Origin: Clostridia bacterium
Lineage (GTDB): Bacteria > Bacillota > Clostridia > Lachnospirales > Cellulosilyticaceae
DNA: 7,358 bases
Assembly: GCA_029256345.1 (NCBI GenBank)
Contig: JAQSYC010000185.1
Span: 1 to 7,358 of the forward strand
Reading direction: 5' to 3'
Part shown: positions 1 through 6,730 of the stretch, piece after piece
Numbering within the stretch: position 1 is the first letter of the stretch
How the letters are laid out: each line of letters opens with the position of its first letter
Translations under genes and position numbers: made by a program
The notes under the pieces: generated by a model
What the model was told of the DNA's origin: nothing
Seen by the model: only the letters and a program-made list of their open reading frames with translations
Databases searched by the model: none

Positions 1-2
1 AA

Positions 3-401
3 GATAGTTTTCTTGTAGTAGCAGCGACTGATGACAAAGCACTCAACACAAAAATTGGCATGTATTGCAGGGAGAAGAACAAACTTTGCAATGTCGTTTC
101 AAATGAGACGGTATCAAGTTTTATTGTACCTAGTTTTTTAAAAAGGGGAGAGCTTGTCATCAGTGTTTCGACAGGGGGTAATAGCCCTTATCTAGCAGGC
201 AAGATAAAGGCAGACCTAGAGGAGACCTATGATGAAAGCTATGAGGAATACGTAAGTCTTTTGGGAGCAATCCGTTATCGTCTTCTCAAACAAAATTTGG
301 AGGAGTACGAAAAAAAGGAGCTTTTAAAAAGTCTTGTAGATCAAACATTATCAGAGCTTAGAGCATATCTCCAACAACTTGATACAGATCAGACTGATTA
401 A
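3..401 (+). CDS. Precorrin-2 dehydrogenase / sirohydrochlorin ferrochelatase family, 3' part
   Basis: The reading frame is open from the window edge (codon at position 3), so the N-terminal part of the gene lies outside; 132 residues are visible. The family (N-terminal module of CysG, yeast Met8p, SirC) uses NAD+ to oxidise precorrin-2 to sirohydrochlorin, and some members also insert iron, on the way to sirohaem or cobalamin. Visible marks are the end of the Rossmann NAD-binding fold (VVAATDD), the segment CNVVSNETVSSFIVPSF, and the highly typical VISVSTGGNSPYLAGKIK stretch that shapes the tetrapyrrole pocket. A helical C-terminal domain follows. There is no uroporphyrinogen methyltransferase domain, so this is the stand-alone form. 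One oddity is that the Asp that follows NVV in E. coli CysG (Asp104) is Ser here (codon 99-101). The ATG at 60 is internal and not the start. The next gene begins about 40 bases downstream, so co-transcription is likely. Whether it also acts as a chelatase cannot be decided. Confidence 0.88.
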   Translation, partial: DSFLVVAATDDKALNTKIGMYCREKNKLCNVVSNETVSSFIVPSFLKRGELVISVSTGGNSPYLAGKIKADLEETYDESYEEYVSLLGAIRYRLLKQNLEEYEKKELLKSLVDQTLSELRAYLQQLDTDQTD

Positions 402-442
402 CAAAGGCAATGCCTATAATAATAGATAAAAGGAGAATAAGG

Positions 443-1045
443 ATGGGTTTTTTTAAAGTTACAGTGGGGGTTATGGGTTCATCAAAGTCAGCTAGAGCCA
501 TAGCGGAAGTGCAAAATTTAAAAGTAAGGAACCTCAAGACATTAGTTATTAAGCCGGAACTGGATACAAGAGACGGTGGTTACATATGCAGCAGATTGAT
601 TAAAGATAAGGTTAAAGCCGATATTCTTTTAAAGCCAGAGGAATCACTGGATGTGAATGACATTATTTTTAATAACTATGATTACATCGTAGTAGATGAG
701 TTTCATATGCTAAGTGAGCAGCAAATCAATGAACTTTATAAACTCAGTGCTGTATCGACTGTTAATATCAGTATGTATGGTCTCAGAATGTCATGGAAAG
801 GCACCCCTTTTCCAAGTGCCGCACTAGCGCTTGGCTATGCGGATGAAATAGAGATTATTCGTATGGTAGACAAGGATCAAAACACCCTTAACCACCATAT
901 TAAATATACAAACGGTGTCCCAAGTCAGTTGGTAAGTGACGAACAAACGATTGTAATAGGTGATTTGGACAAAACAAATTATACAACGGTATCCAAACAT
1001 GACTTTTATAAGATTTATAAAATGTTAGGACAAGTAGAGGAGTAA
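443..1045 (+). CDS. Divergent type II thymidine kinase-like protein
   Basis: A 200-residue protein with the order of motifs of type II thymidine kinases (Tdk), which phosphorylate thymidine with ATP for nucleotide salvage in the cytoplasm. There is a P-loop-like GVMGSSKS at residues 9-16, where the usual form is GPMFSGKS. DTRDGGYICSR at 41-51 corresponds to the D-x-R...SR motif. DEFHM at 85-89 corresponds to the DEAQF motif with its catalytic Glu (E86). YGLRMSWKGTPF at 112-123 is followed by a helix ending ADEI. Two deviations stand out. The P-loop Gly before the Lys is Ser, and the zinc-binding cysteines of Tdk are missing: Cys49 is the only cysteine in the protein. The start at 443 has AGGAG at 431-435, 7 bases upstream. 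An in-frame ATG at 410 would add 11 residues but has no good binding site. The gene ends 3 bases before the HAD phosphatase gene. The fold assignment is firm; thymidine as substrate is less certain. Confidence 0.75.
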   Translation: MGFFKVTVGVMGSSKSARAIAEVQNLKVRNLKTLVIKPELDTRDGGYICSRLIKDKVKADILLKPEESLDVNDIIFNNYDYIVVDEFHMLSEQQINELYKLSAVSTVNISMYGLRMSWKGTPFPSAALALGYADEIEIIRMVDKDQNTLNHHIKYTNGVPSQLVSDEQTIVIGDLDKTNYTTVSKHDFYKIYKMLGQVEE

Positions 1046-1048
1046 CCT

Positions 1049-1858
1049 ATGGGTAAAAAATTTGACGGATACTTACTGATAACAGATATGGACGGCACAC
1101 TTCTGAATGATAAAGGGAAGGTATCAAAGGCGAATAAAGAAGCCATCAGCTACTTTATGGAAGAAGGGGGACTTTTTACTGTAGCAACGGGAAGAATGAC
1201 GCCTTCAGCTAAAAACATCATTTATCCTTTAAAGATTAATTTCCCAGCTATTCTTTATAACGGCTGTAAAATCTATGATTATGCAAATGATAAAATACTT
1301 TATGAGTCTTTTTTAGAGGAAGAAAGAAAAGGCGTTATTGAGATTTTAAAAAAAGAAGAGCCTTATTTAGGGATAGAAATTTATAGTCATGAAACGATTT
1401 ATATCTACAAGCCCTGTAAGTATTCCTATCGGTTTTCGAGACAGGGGTATGATGTGATCCGGCAAATCAAACCCGAGGTTTGGGAAAGAAAATGGACTAA
1501 AGTCCTTTTAATAGGTGAAGAAGAAGAGATGAACCATTTAGAAAGTATTTTTCATGAGAAATACGATAAAGAGCTGGTGATACGAAGCGGTGCCAGATAT
1601 TTGGAGATTGTGCCCCAGTACAGCACAAAAGGGGCAGCACTTAACTACCTGACTCATTTATATGGTATCGATCCAACGAAGGTGATTGCAGTGGGAGATA
1701 ATATGAATGACATAGAGCTTTTAGAAAATGCGGCTTATGGTTTTTGTGTTGCCAATGGCGCAAAAAGACTGTTAGATGGGGCTAAGCATTTGGCACCTAG
1801 TAACAATGAAGATGCCATCAGTTATGTGATTCAATGGATGGAACTAAATTTGCTTTGA
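1049..1858 (+). CDS. Cof-type HAD-superfamily (IIB) hydrolase
   Basis: A 269-residue protein of normal family length carrying all four HAD motifs. Motif I is DMDGT at residues 13-17, with nucleophile D13 and acid/base D15. Motif II is the Thr of VATGR (T47). Motif III is the Lys of YSTKGAAL (K194). Motif IV is GDNMND at 216-221, with metal-binding D217 and D221. The long insert between motifs II and III (about residues 80-190) is the C2B cap domain of the Cof/YidA group. These Mg2+-dependent cytoplasmic phosphatases act on sugar phosphates, flavin or cofactor phosphates and similar compounds, and sequence alone does not reveal the substrate. AGGAG at 1038-1042 sits 6 bases before the ATG, inside the end of the thymidine kinase-like gene, so translational coupling is likely. 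The stop codon TGA overlaps the start of the terminator stem, marking this as the last gene of its unit. Confidence 0.9.
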   Translation: MGKKFDGYLLITDMDGTLLNDKGKVSKANKEAISYFMEEGGLFTVATGRMTPSAKNIIYPLKINFPAILYNGCKIYDYANDKILYESFLEEERKGVIEILKKEEPYLGIEIYSHETIYIYKPCKYSYRFSRQGYDVIRQIKPEVWERKWTKVLLIGEEEEMNHLESIFHEKYDKELVIRSGARYLEIVPQYSTKGAALNYLTHLYGIDPTKVIAVGDNMNDIELLENAAYGFCVANGAKRLLDGAKHLAPSNNEDAISYVIQWMELNLL

Positions 1859-1880
1859 GCCGCCTTGACGGCTCTTTTTT
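1857..1880 (+). terminator. Intrinsic terminator after the HAD hydrolase gene
   Basis: GAGCCG (1857-1862) and CGGCTC (1869-1874) form a 6-bp GC-rich stem around the loop CCTTGA, followed directly by six T (1875-1880). This is a compact, textbook rho-independent terminator. It begins inside the stop codon of the HAD gene and separates the first transcription unit from the exporter operon. Confidence 0.9.
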
Positions 1881-1907
1881 GTTGGTATAAATTAGGACTA
1901 GATAAAA

Positions 1908-1943
1908 GTTCATGTTTAGTTCATAGAACTTCATTAATATACA
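1908..1943 (+). promoter_or_regulatory. Candidate promoter with three phased TTCAT repeats upstream of the exporter operon
   Basis: TTCAT occurs at 1909-1913, 1920-1924 and 1930-1934, with start-to-start spacings of 11 and 10 bases, so all three copies lie on one face of the helix. The first two are preceded by G (GTTCAT), the third by C. The last repeat ends four bases before a -10-like TATACA (1938-1943). No good -35 is present at the right distance (TTTAGT at 1915-1920 is weak). That arrangement fits a promoter that depends on an activator bound in place of a -35. OmpR-family regulators typically bind direct repeats about 11 bases apart, and one is encoded in this operon. The middle copy is also part of a small palindrome, AGTTC-ATA-GAACT (1918-1930). 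The repeats are seen directly; the promoter and the identity of the regulator are inferred. Confidence 0.45.
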
Positions 1944-1973
1944 GTTACAACAAACTTATTGGAGGAATGACAT

Positions 1974-2876
1974 ATGACATCAAAGAGGAAAAGCAAAAAA
2001 GGTTTAATCATTGGAGTAAGTGTTGTAGTAATAGCAGCAGCATGTTTTGCAGCACCTATGCTATTTGGCAGAAATGGCGCGAAGGACTATACTGAAGAAA
2101 CAGTAAAAATAGGAGATATAACAACGTACTACAGTTTTAGCGGAGTAGTAGAAAGTAAAAATAGAGAAAGTATTATCAGTGAAAAAACGATGCAGGTTGA
2201 TGAAATAAAGCTGACAGAAGGTACACTTGTAAAAAAAGATGATGTACTTATTGAAACAACGCAGGGAGATGAAATCAAAGCACCTATTGATGGTGAAATT
2301 TCAAAACTTTATATTGAGGAAAATGAACAGATTATGCCGGGAGCAGTGATTGCAGATCTAGTTGATTATGATAATCTGCAAATAACAGTTAAGGTGGATG
2401 AATATGATTTGCCGGCCATCACAGTAGATAAAGAAGTAGATGTAACGATCGGAGCCATTGATAAAGAGATAAAAGGAAAGGTTTCCAGTGTTTCTAAGGA
2501 AGCAACACATGTCAACGGTGTATCTTTTTTTACAGCAACCATTGACTTAGAACAAGATGAGGCTATTAAAGTCGGCATGAGTGCTGAGATTAAGTTATTA
2601 AACCAAAAGGCTTCGGGCGCCACAATAATGACCATGAAAGCTTTACAGTTTGATGAAAATAATAAACCTTATGTCTTCATTAAATCAGAACAAAATGAAC
2701 CCATGACTAAATATGTACAAGTAGGTATGAATGATGGTACAACTGTAGAAATAACAGAAGGTCTCACTGAGGGAGATATCCTAATGATTCCAAAAGCAGC
2801 AAGTACCGCTGTAAGTGGTTTTGGATCAGGACAAGGTATGGGTCAAAGTCCGATGGGAGGTGGCGCCAGTGAGTGA
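1974..2876 (+). CDS. Membrane fusion protein of a MacAB/YknXYZ-like ABC exporter
   Basis: A 300-residue adaptor of the HlyD/MacA family, which works outside the membrane with a MacB-type ABC transporter to export peptides, toxins or drugs. A basic N-terminus (SKRKSKK) is followed by a single hydrophobic anchor at about residues 11-31. Cys24 in IAAAC resembles a lipobox only weakly. The two halves of the biotinyl-lipoyl domain are at about 62-95 and 100-133 (KAPIDGEI is the typical start of the second half), followed by the beta-barrel domain (about 134-210) and the membrane-proximal domain (about 215-275). The halves are joined by only a few residues (TTQGDE), so the alpha-helical hairpin found in MacA is absent, which explains the short length. 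The tail is rich in Gly, Met and Ser. GGAGG (1961-1965) stands 8 bases before the ATG. The last 8 bases overlap the ATPase gene, whose binding site lies in the Gly-rich tail codons. Confidence 0.87.
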   Translation: MTSKRKSKKGLIIGVSVVVIAAACFAAPMLFGRNGAKDYTEETVKIGDITTYYSFSGVVESKNRESIISEKTMQVDEIKLTEGTLVKKDDVLIETTQGDEIKAPIDGEISKLYIEENEQIMPGAVIADLVDYDNLQITVKVDEYDLPAITVDKEVDVTIGAIDKEIKGKVSSVSKEATHVNGVSFFTATIDLEQDEAIKVGMSAEIKLLNQKASGATIMTMKALQFDENNKPYVFIKSEQNEPMTKYVQVGMNDGTTVEITEGLTEGDILMIPKAASTAVSGFGSGQGMGQSPMGGGASE

Positions 2877-3558
2877 GCAAATCTTAAAGATGGAGCATAT
2901 TGTTAAAAGCTATCTGATGGGAGAAGAAGTGCAGACGGTGCTTGAAGGGGTTGACCTATCCATTAATAAGGGTGAATTCGTATCAATACTTGGACCTTCG
3001 GGTTCAGGCAAATCAACACTGATGAATATTATTGGCTGTCTGGATGTGCCAACTGAGGGGAAATATACCTTATCCGGACATGAGGTAGAAGGGCTTGATG
3101 AGGCAGAACTTGCCTATATCAGGAACAAAGAAATTGGTTTTATATTTCAGCAATTTCAGCTTTTGCCCAGGCTTTCGGCCCTTGATAATGTGGAGCTGCC
3201 TCTTATTTATGCAGGAATCCCTGAAAAAGAAAGAAAAATCAAAGCAGCAGATATGCTGACAAGAGTTGGCCTCGAAGATAAAATGAAAAACCGCCCCAAC
3301 CAGCTTTCAGGAGGGCAGCAGCAACGAGTTGCCATTGCAAGAGCGATGGTAACAGAGCCTACTATCCTTCTGGCAGATGAGCCAACAGGGGCTCTCGATC
3401 AAAAAATGGGACAGCAGATTATGACACTTTTTCGTCAGTTGCATGAAGAAGGCAAAACGATTGTTATGATTACTCACGACCTTAATATCGCTCAAAAAGC
3501 AAGCCGTATTGTACGGATATTAGACGGCAAATTAATTGAGGAGGGCAGCTATGTTTAA
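2869..3558 (+). CDS. ABC transporter ATP-binding protein, MacB/LolD (YknY) type
   Basis: A 229-residue cytoplasmic ATPase that should power the exporter formed with the neighbouring membrane fusion protein and permease. All nucleotide-binding motifs are intact: Walker A GPSGSGKS at residues 42-49, Q-loop in FIFQQF (91-96), signature LSGGQ (146-150), Walker B ILLADEP (166-172), D-loop GALD (174-177) and switch His in ITHD (H203). Its length and motif forms match the LolD/MacB/YknY group. The start chosen is GTG at 2869, because GGGAGG (2855-2860) lies 8 bases upstream. The frame is open further upstream to an ATG at 2815, but that stretch is the shadow of the membrane fusion protein tail and has no family similarity. 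The start overlaps the preceding gene by 8 bases and the stop overlaps the permease gene by 8 bases, so the three are translationally coupled. Confidence 0.94.
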   Translation: MSEQILKMEHIVKSYLMGEEVQTVLEGVDLSINKGEFVSILGPSGSGKSTLMNIIGCLDVPTEGKYTLSGHEVEGLDEAELAYIRNKEIGFIFQQFQLLPRLSALDNVELPLIYAGIPEKERKIKAADMLTRVGLEDKMKNRPNQLSGGQQQRVAIARAMVTEPTILLADEPTGALDQKMGQQIMTLFRQLHEEGKTIVMITHDLNIAQKASRIVRILDGKLIEEGSYV

Positions 3559-4686
3559 AGAAAGCATCAAGATGTCATGGCAAAATATTATTCATAATAA
3601 AGTCAGGTCGCTGCTTACTATTTTAGGGATTGTGATTGGTGTCGCTTCAATTATAGCCCTCATTACCATTGTTCAGGGGGCAACAGACAGCGTTACAAGT
3701 CAAGTTGAATCCATTGGAGCTGATAAAATAACGATACAAACCCAAGGTACCCCTCTTAAGCAAGGTCTTTTAGACAGCGATGTCAAAAAGCTTGCAGAGG
3801 TTGAAAACGTTTTAGGTGTAGCCCCTACAATAACTGGAAGGACAGCTGTAGTGTATGATAAGACAGTTAAAGAAGATGTTGTTGTACAGGGTAAAAACGA
3901 AGTGTATTTTTCTAAAACAGAGGATTTGATACAATCAGGCAGAGGTATCAATATTTTAGATATAGAAAGCAAAGGTAAAGTGAGTCTAATCGGGCAAAAT
4001 ATTGTAGATGAATTGTTCTGGGGCCAAGACCCTGTCGGAAAGGAACTGACTGTTGGGGGAGTAACCTATACGGTGATTGGTACTTTGCAAGGCTCTTCTG
4101 GTTTTTCAATGACTTCAAATGATGATGCAGTGATTATTCCTTATACAACGGCTATGAGCTTTTTAGGGACAAAATATATATCAAGCGTGGATGTCTATAT
4201 GTCAGATAGGTGCTGAAGGAGGCCTTTAACTATAATGAAGACGGATATGTTATTACCAATATGCAGGATATTTTAGATACAATTAGTCAGATGACCAATA
4301 CCCTTAGTCTGATGCTTGCGGGTATCGCCTCTATTTCACTTATTGTAGGGGGTATTGGGATTATGAATATGATGCTTGTGTCTGTAACGGAACGTACAAC
4401 TGAAATAGGTCTTAGAAAAGCATTGGGTGCTAAGCCTCAGAGGATACAGCAGCAATTTTTAATGGAAGCCATCTTTTTATCTTGTTTTGGAGGCATCATG
4501 GGGCTCCTAATAGGTGTAGCTATTGCGTATGGTGTTTGTATACTTATAGGAACGGTATTCTCATTATCTGCTGGAACGGTAGCTTTAGCACTTGGGTTTT
4601 CAGCTTCTATCGGTATTGTATTTGGTTTTGCACCAGCAAGAAAAGCTTCACAGCTCAATCCTATAGAGGCCCTGAGAAGTATATAA
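3551..4686 (+). pseudogene. MacB/FtsX-type ABC permease, split by a frameshift with apparent small deletion
   Basis: Two adjacent frames together make up one permease of the MacB/YknZ family. The first (3551-4216, 221 residues) holds transmembrane segment 1 (about residues 20-43) and most of the extracytoplasmic MacB domain. It runs to VDVYMS, then leaves family similarity as DRC and stops at TGA 4214-4216. The second frame (family similarity from about 4210 to 4686) begins LKEAFNYNEDGYVITNMQDIL and holds the three remaining transmembrane segments, including the typical VGGIGIMNMMLVSVTERTTEIGLRKALGA stretch in two parts, ending with the PARKASQLNPIEALR motif. Related permeases have roughly a dozen residues between the VYMS-like and LKEAF-like positions, so about 40 bases seem to be missing besides the frame change. 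The combined length of about 378 residues is below the roughly 400 usual in the family. The start ATG has GAGGAGGG at 3538-3545. No slippery heptamer is seen, so recoding is unlikely. Mutation or assembly error is the open question. Confidence 0.8.
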
Positions 4687-4726
4687 AGATGTAACTATAT
4701 AAGCGGGATAAAAGGAGAATGAGCTT

Positions 4727-5401
4727 ATGTTTAATATCCTAGTGTGTGAAGATGACAATAATATAAGAAGACTTATAAGCCATTACCTCAAAAAAGAAGG
4801 TTATAAAGTACTTGACGCCAGTGACGGAGAGGAAGCCCTACAGGTATTGGACAGCCATCACATTGATCTGATGATTACAGATATTATGATGCCAAGGGTA
4901 GACGGACTGGAGTTAACGGCAGACCTTAGAAGTGCTGGATATGACATGCCGATATTGATGATTACAGCCAAAGAAACAATAGAAGATAAGACAGATGGGT
5001 TTTCTTCGGGGGTGGATGACTATATGGTGAAGCCTATAGATATGGATGAGATGCTCCTAAGAGTATCGGCCCTCCTAAGAAGAGCCAGAATAGCCAGTGA
5101 TAAAAAGATTGAAATGAAAGACATGGTGTTAGAATATGATAGTTTAACACTAACGACAAAAGACAAAGTGCTGGAGCTCCCTAAAAAAGAGTTTCAGCTT
5201 TTATTCAAGCTTTTATCTCAACCCAAAAGAATTTTTACAAGGCAGCAATTAATGGATGAAATATGGGGTTTTGATGCTACCAGCGATGAAAGAACTGTGG
5301 ATGTGCATATCAAAAGACTGCGAGAAAAACTGACACATATTGAGGCTTTTGAGATTGTAACCGTGAGGGGCCTTGGCTACAAAGCGGTGAAAAGTCCATG
5401 A
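4727..5401 (+). CDS. OmpR/PhoB-family response regulator
   Basis: A 224-residue two-domain transcription factor of full family length. The receiver domain (about 1-118) has the acidic pair E8/D9, the phosphorylated Asp D52 in ITDIMMPRVDG, the switch Thr T80 in MITAK and Lys K102 in VKP, so phosphorylation chemistry should be intact. The C-terminal winged helix (about 130-222) shows the typical LPKKEFQLLFKLL, TRQQLMDEIWG and RTVDVHIKRLREKL segments and ends VTVRGLGYK. It is expected to bind direct repeats of DNA when phosphorylated by the kinase encoded next to it. AAAGGAG (4711-4717) is 9 bases before the ATG. The gene lies 40 bases after the permease with no terminator between, so it is probably read from the exporter promoter. 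Its stop overlaps the kinase start as ATGA. The triple TTCAT repeat upstream of the operon is a plausible target. Confidence 0.95.
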   Translation: MFNILVCEDDNNIRRLISHYLKKEGYKVLDASDGEEALQVLDSHHIDLMITDIMMPRVDGLELTADLRSAGYDMPILMITAKETIEDKTDGFSSGVDDYMVKPIDMDEMLLRVSALLRRARIASDKKIEMKDMVLEYDSLTLTTKDKVLELPKKEFQLLFKLLSQPKRIFTRQQLMDEIWGFDATSDERTVDVHIKRLREKLTHIEAFEIVTVRGLGYKAVKSP

Positions 5402-6621
5402 GACAAAAGCTCTTTATCTCCATTTATACAAGATTCATCAGTATTTTTTTAGGAGTCATATTCCTTTCCAGTATCATTACTTTTGGAATCATTTCCTTTA
5501 CAAAAGTCGGGGATATACAAGGGTTTATACAAAAGCAGCTAAATGATCAGCTCACGACTATCAAAACACTTGTGGTTGATAAAAACATTCCCCTTGAAGA
5601 GGCAGTCGTGTATTTTGAAGAAGACTATATCGAAACGGTTATCTTTGAGAACTTCACAGAACTTGAGGGGGATACGAGATATATTTTGTCAGAAGCTGAT
5701 AAGGTGAAATTAGAAAAGGGAGAAATGGTGGTTTCGAAGCTAAAAAACAGAGAAGATCTGCCATTTGGCATTCTGCCTGTAGGCAATAGCTATTTAGCAG
5801 CCGCTCCTCATCTAGAAAACAATGCTGTTGCAGGCTTTGCAAAAGTCATGAGAACGGCTCTACTGATTATGATTATTTTAGGTTCAGTACTGACCATACT
5901 TGCTGTGGCGATGATTGTTAAACCTATCAAAGAAATTACCCATGCAGCCAAAGAGGTGTCAAACGGCAATTTTAACATTAGCCTAAGGCCACAGGGAAAT
6001 GATGAGATAGCAGAACTTACCCGCCATTTTAACAGCATGGTAAAGGAACTTAAGGCAAATGAATACCTTCATAAGGATTTTATAAGCAGTGTATCTCATG
6101 AATTCAAAACGCCTATTTCCTCACTAAAAGGTTTTGCAAGACTTCTTAAAGATAAAACTTTAACGGAAGAGCAAAGAGAGGAGTGTGCAGATATTATTCT
6201 TGCAGAAAGTGAAAGGCTTTCACATTTGTCCACGAGTTTACTTAGACTGTCGGAACTGGACCATAAGGTGATTCGTCATGCAAGAAGTCATTTTTCTCTT
6301 GATGAACAGATTAGGAGAGTAATCCTTTTACTGCAGGAAAGGTGGGAAGCAAAAAATCTGAATTTGGATATTGAAATGGAAAATATAGGCTATCATGGTG
6401 ATGAGGCCCTTCTGCAGCAGGTTTGGATTAATCTTATCAGTAATGCAATCAAATTCACACCAAATGGCGGCGCAATTACCGTAGAACTGAATCAAGGTAA
6501 AAAATGTCTTATAAAGATATCGGATACAGGGATAGGCATAGCGCAGGATGATCTGCATAATGGCAGAGTGTGGGTAGAGAGTGAAGGCGGAAAAGGGAGT
6601 ACGTTTTTTGTGGAATTATAA
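5398..6621 (+). CDS. Sensor histidine kinase with a deleted ATP-lid/G2 region
   Basis: A 407-residue membrane kinase, partner of the response regulator it overlaps by 4 bases (ATGA). Visible parts in order are transmembrane segment 1 (about 14-33), an extracytoplasmic sensor domain of about 118 residues, transmembrane segment 2 (about 153-174), a HAMP linker (about 175-225), a HisKA domain with phospho-acceptor H234 in SVSHEFKTP, and a HATPase domain with N-box WINLISNAIKF (N345 and N349) and G1 box SDTGIGI (D376). After IAQDD (residue 385) the sequence goes directly to LHNGRVWVESEGGKGSTFF, which in related kinases follows the F-box and the G2 box (GTGLGLSIV). About 35-45 residues are therefore missing, in frame, at about 6550-6558. 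Without the ATP lid and G2 box, autophosphorylation should be impaired or lost. The gene ends with two stops in a row (TAA TAG). The pyrB promoter begins 11 bases further on, and no terminator lies between. Confidence 0.88.
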   Translation: MRQKLFISIYTRFISIFLGVIFLSSIITFGIISFTKVGDIQGFIQKQLNDQLTTIKTLVVDKNIPLEEAVVYFEEDYIETVIFENFTELEGDTRYILSEADKVKLEKGEMVVSKLKNREDLPFGILPVGNSYLAAAPHLENNAVAGFAKVMRTALLIMIILGSVLTILAVAMIVKPIKEITHAAKEVSNGNFNISLRPQGNDEIAELTRHFNSMVKELKANEYLHKDFISSVSHEFKTPISSLKGFARLLKDKTLTEEQREECADIILAESERLSHLSTSLLRLSELDHKVIRHARSHFSLDEQIRRVILLLQERWEAKNLNLDIEMENIGYHGDEALLQQVWINLISNAIKFTPNGGAITVELNQGKKCLIKISDTGIGIAQDDLHNGRVWVESEGGKGSTFFVEL

Positions 6622-6632
6622 TAGCTTTTATA

Positions 6633-6661
6633 TTGACACCGACACGGAACTATGTTACGAT
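6633..6661 (+). promoter_or_regulatory. Promoter of the pyrB leader
   Basis: A perfect -35 hexamer TTGACA (6633-6638) stands 17 bases before TACGAT (6656-6661), which matches four of six positions of TATAAT including the most important ones. Transcription would start at about 6667-6669, placing the antiterminator segment about 20 bases into the RNA. The position just upstream of a PyrR element supports its role as the pyrimidine operon promoter. Confidence 0.75.
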
Positions 6662-6686
6662 ATATCACAGAAAAATGAATAGCGAT

Positions 6687-6722
6687 ATTACCTTTAAGCT
6701 TGGTCCAGAGAGGCCAAAAAGG
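6687..6722 (+). promoter_or_regulatory. PyrR-binding (anti-antiterminator) hairpin and overlapping antiterminator segment
   Basis: GGTCCAGAGAGGCC (6702-6715) matches the PyrR RNA site ARUCCNGNGAGGYU except for the outermost pair, which is G-C instead of A-U. The hexaloop is CAGAGA (6706-6711), fitting CNGNGA. The upper stem pairs TTGGTC (6700-6705) with GGCCAA (6712-6717), including one U-G pair. Below an unpaired AAGC (6696-6699) on the 5' side, CCTTT (6691-6695) pairs with AAAGG (6718-6722). The 5' strand overlaps ATTACCTTT (6687-6695), which can instead pair with AAAGGTAAT at 6892-6900, the left arm of the terminator. This is the standard layout of PyrR attenuation: UMP-bound PyrR holds the hairpin, the terminator forms and pyr genes are switched off. 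The 3' arm AAAGG is also part of the Shine-Dalgarno sequence of the leader ORF. The site was found by matching base pairs by eye; no folding energy was calculated. Confidence 0.88.
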
Positions 6723-6730
6723 AGATAAAA

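Noticed and set aside
410..442. Earlier ATG (410) as start of the thymidine kinase-like gene
   Set aside because: No good binding site precedes it, whereas the ATG at 443 has AGGAG 7 bases upstream and begins just before the first family strand.
1865..2095. 76-codon ORF over the promoter region of the exporter operon
   Set aside because: It starts inside the terminator loop, overlaps the real membrane fusion protein gene in another frame and resembles nothing.
2366..2635. Minus-strand ORF opposite the membrane fusion protein gene
   Set aside because: It is a shadow of a well-supported coding frame, with no family similarity and no binding site.
2815..2868. Upstream extension of the ATPase gene to the ATG at 2815
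   Set aside because: It lies wholly inside the Gly-rich tail of the membrane fusion protein gene, lacks family similarity, and the GTG at 2869 has a well-placed GGGAGG.
4195..4222. Programmed frameshift or internal restart that would rescue the permease
   Set aside because: No slippery heptamer is present near the junction. The AAGGAGG at 4216-4222 has no in-frame start at a useful distance, and residues expected between the halves are missing.
6610..6632. AT-only inverted repeat (TATAA...TTATA) after the kinase as a terminator
   Set aside because: The five A-T pairs are too weak and no T-run follows.
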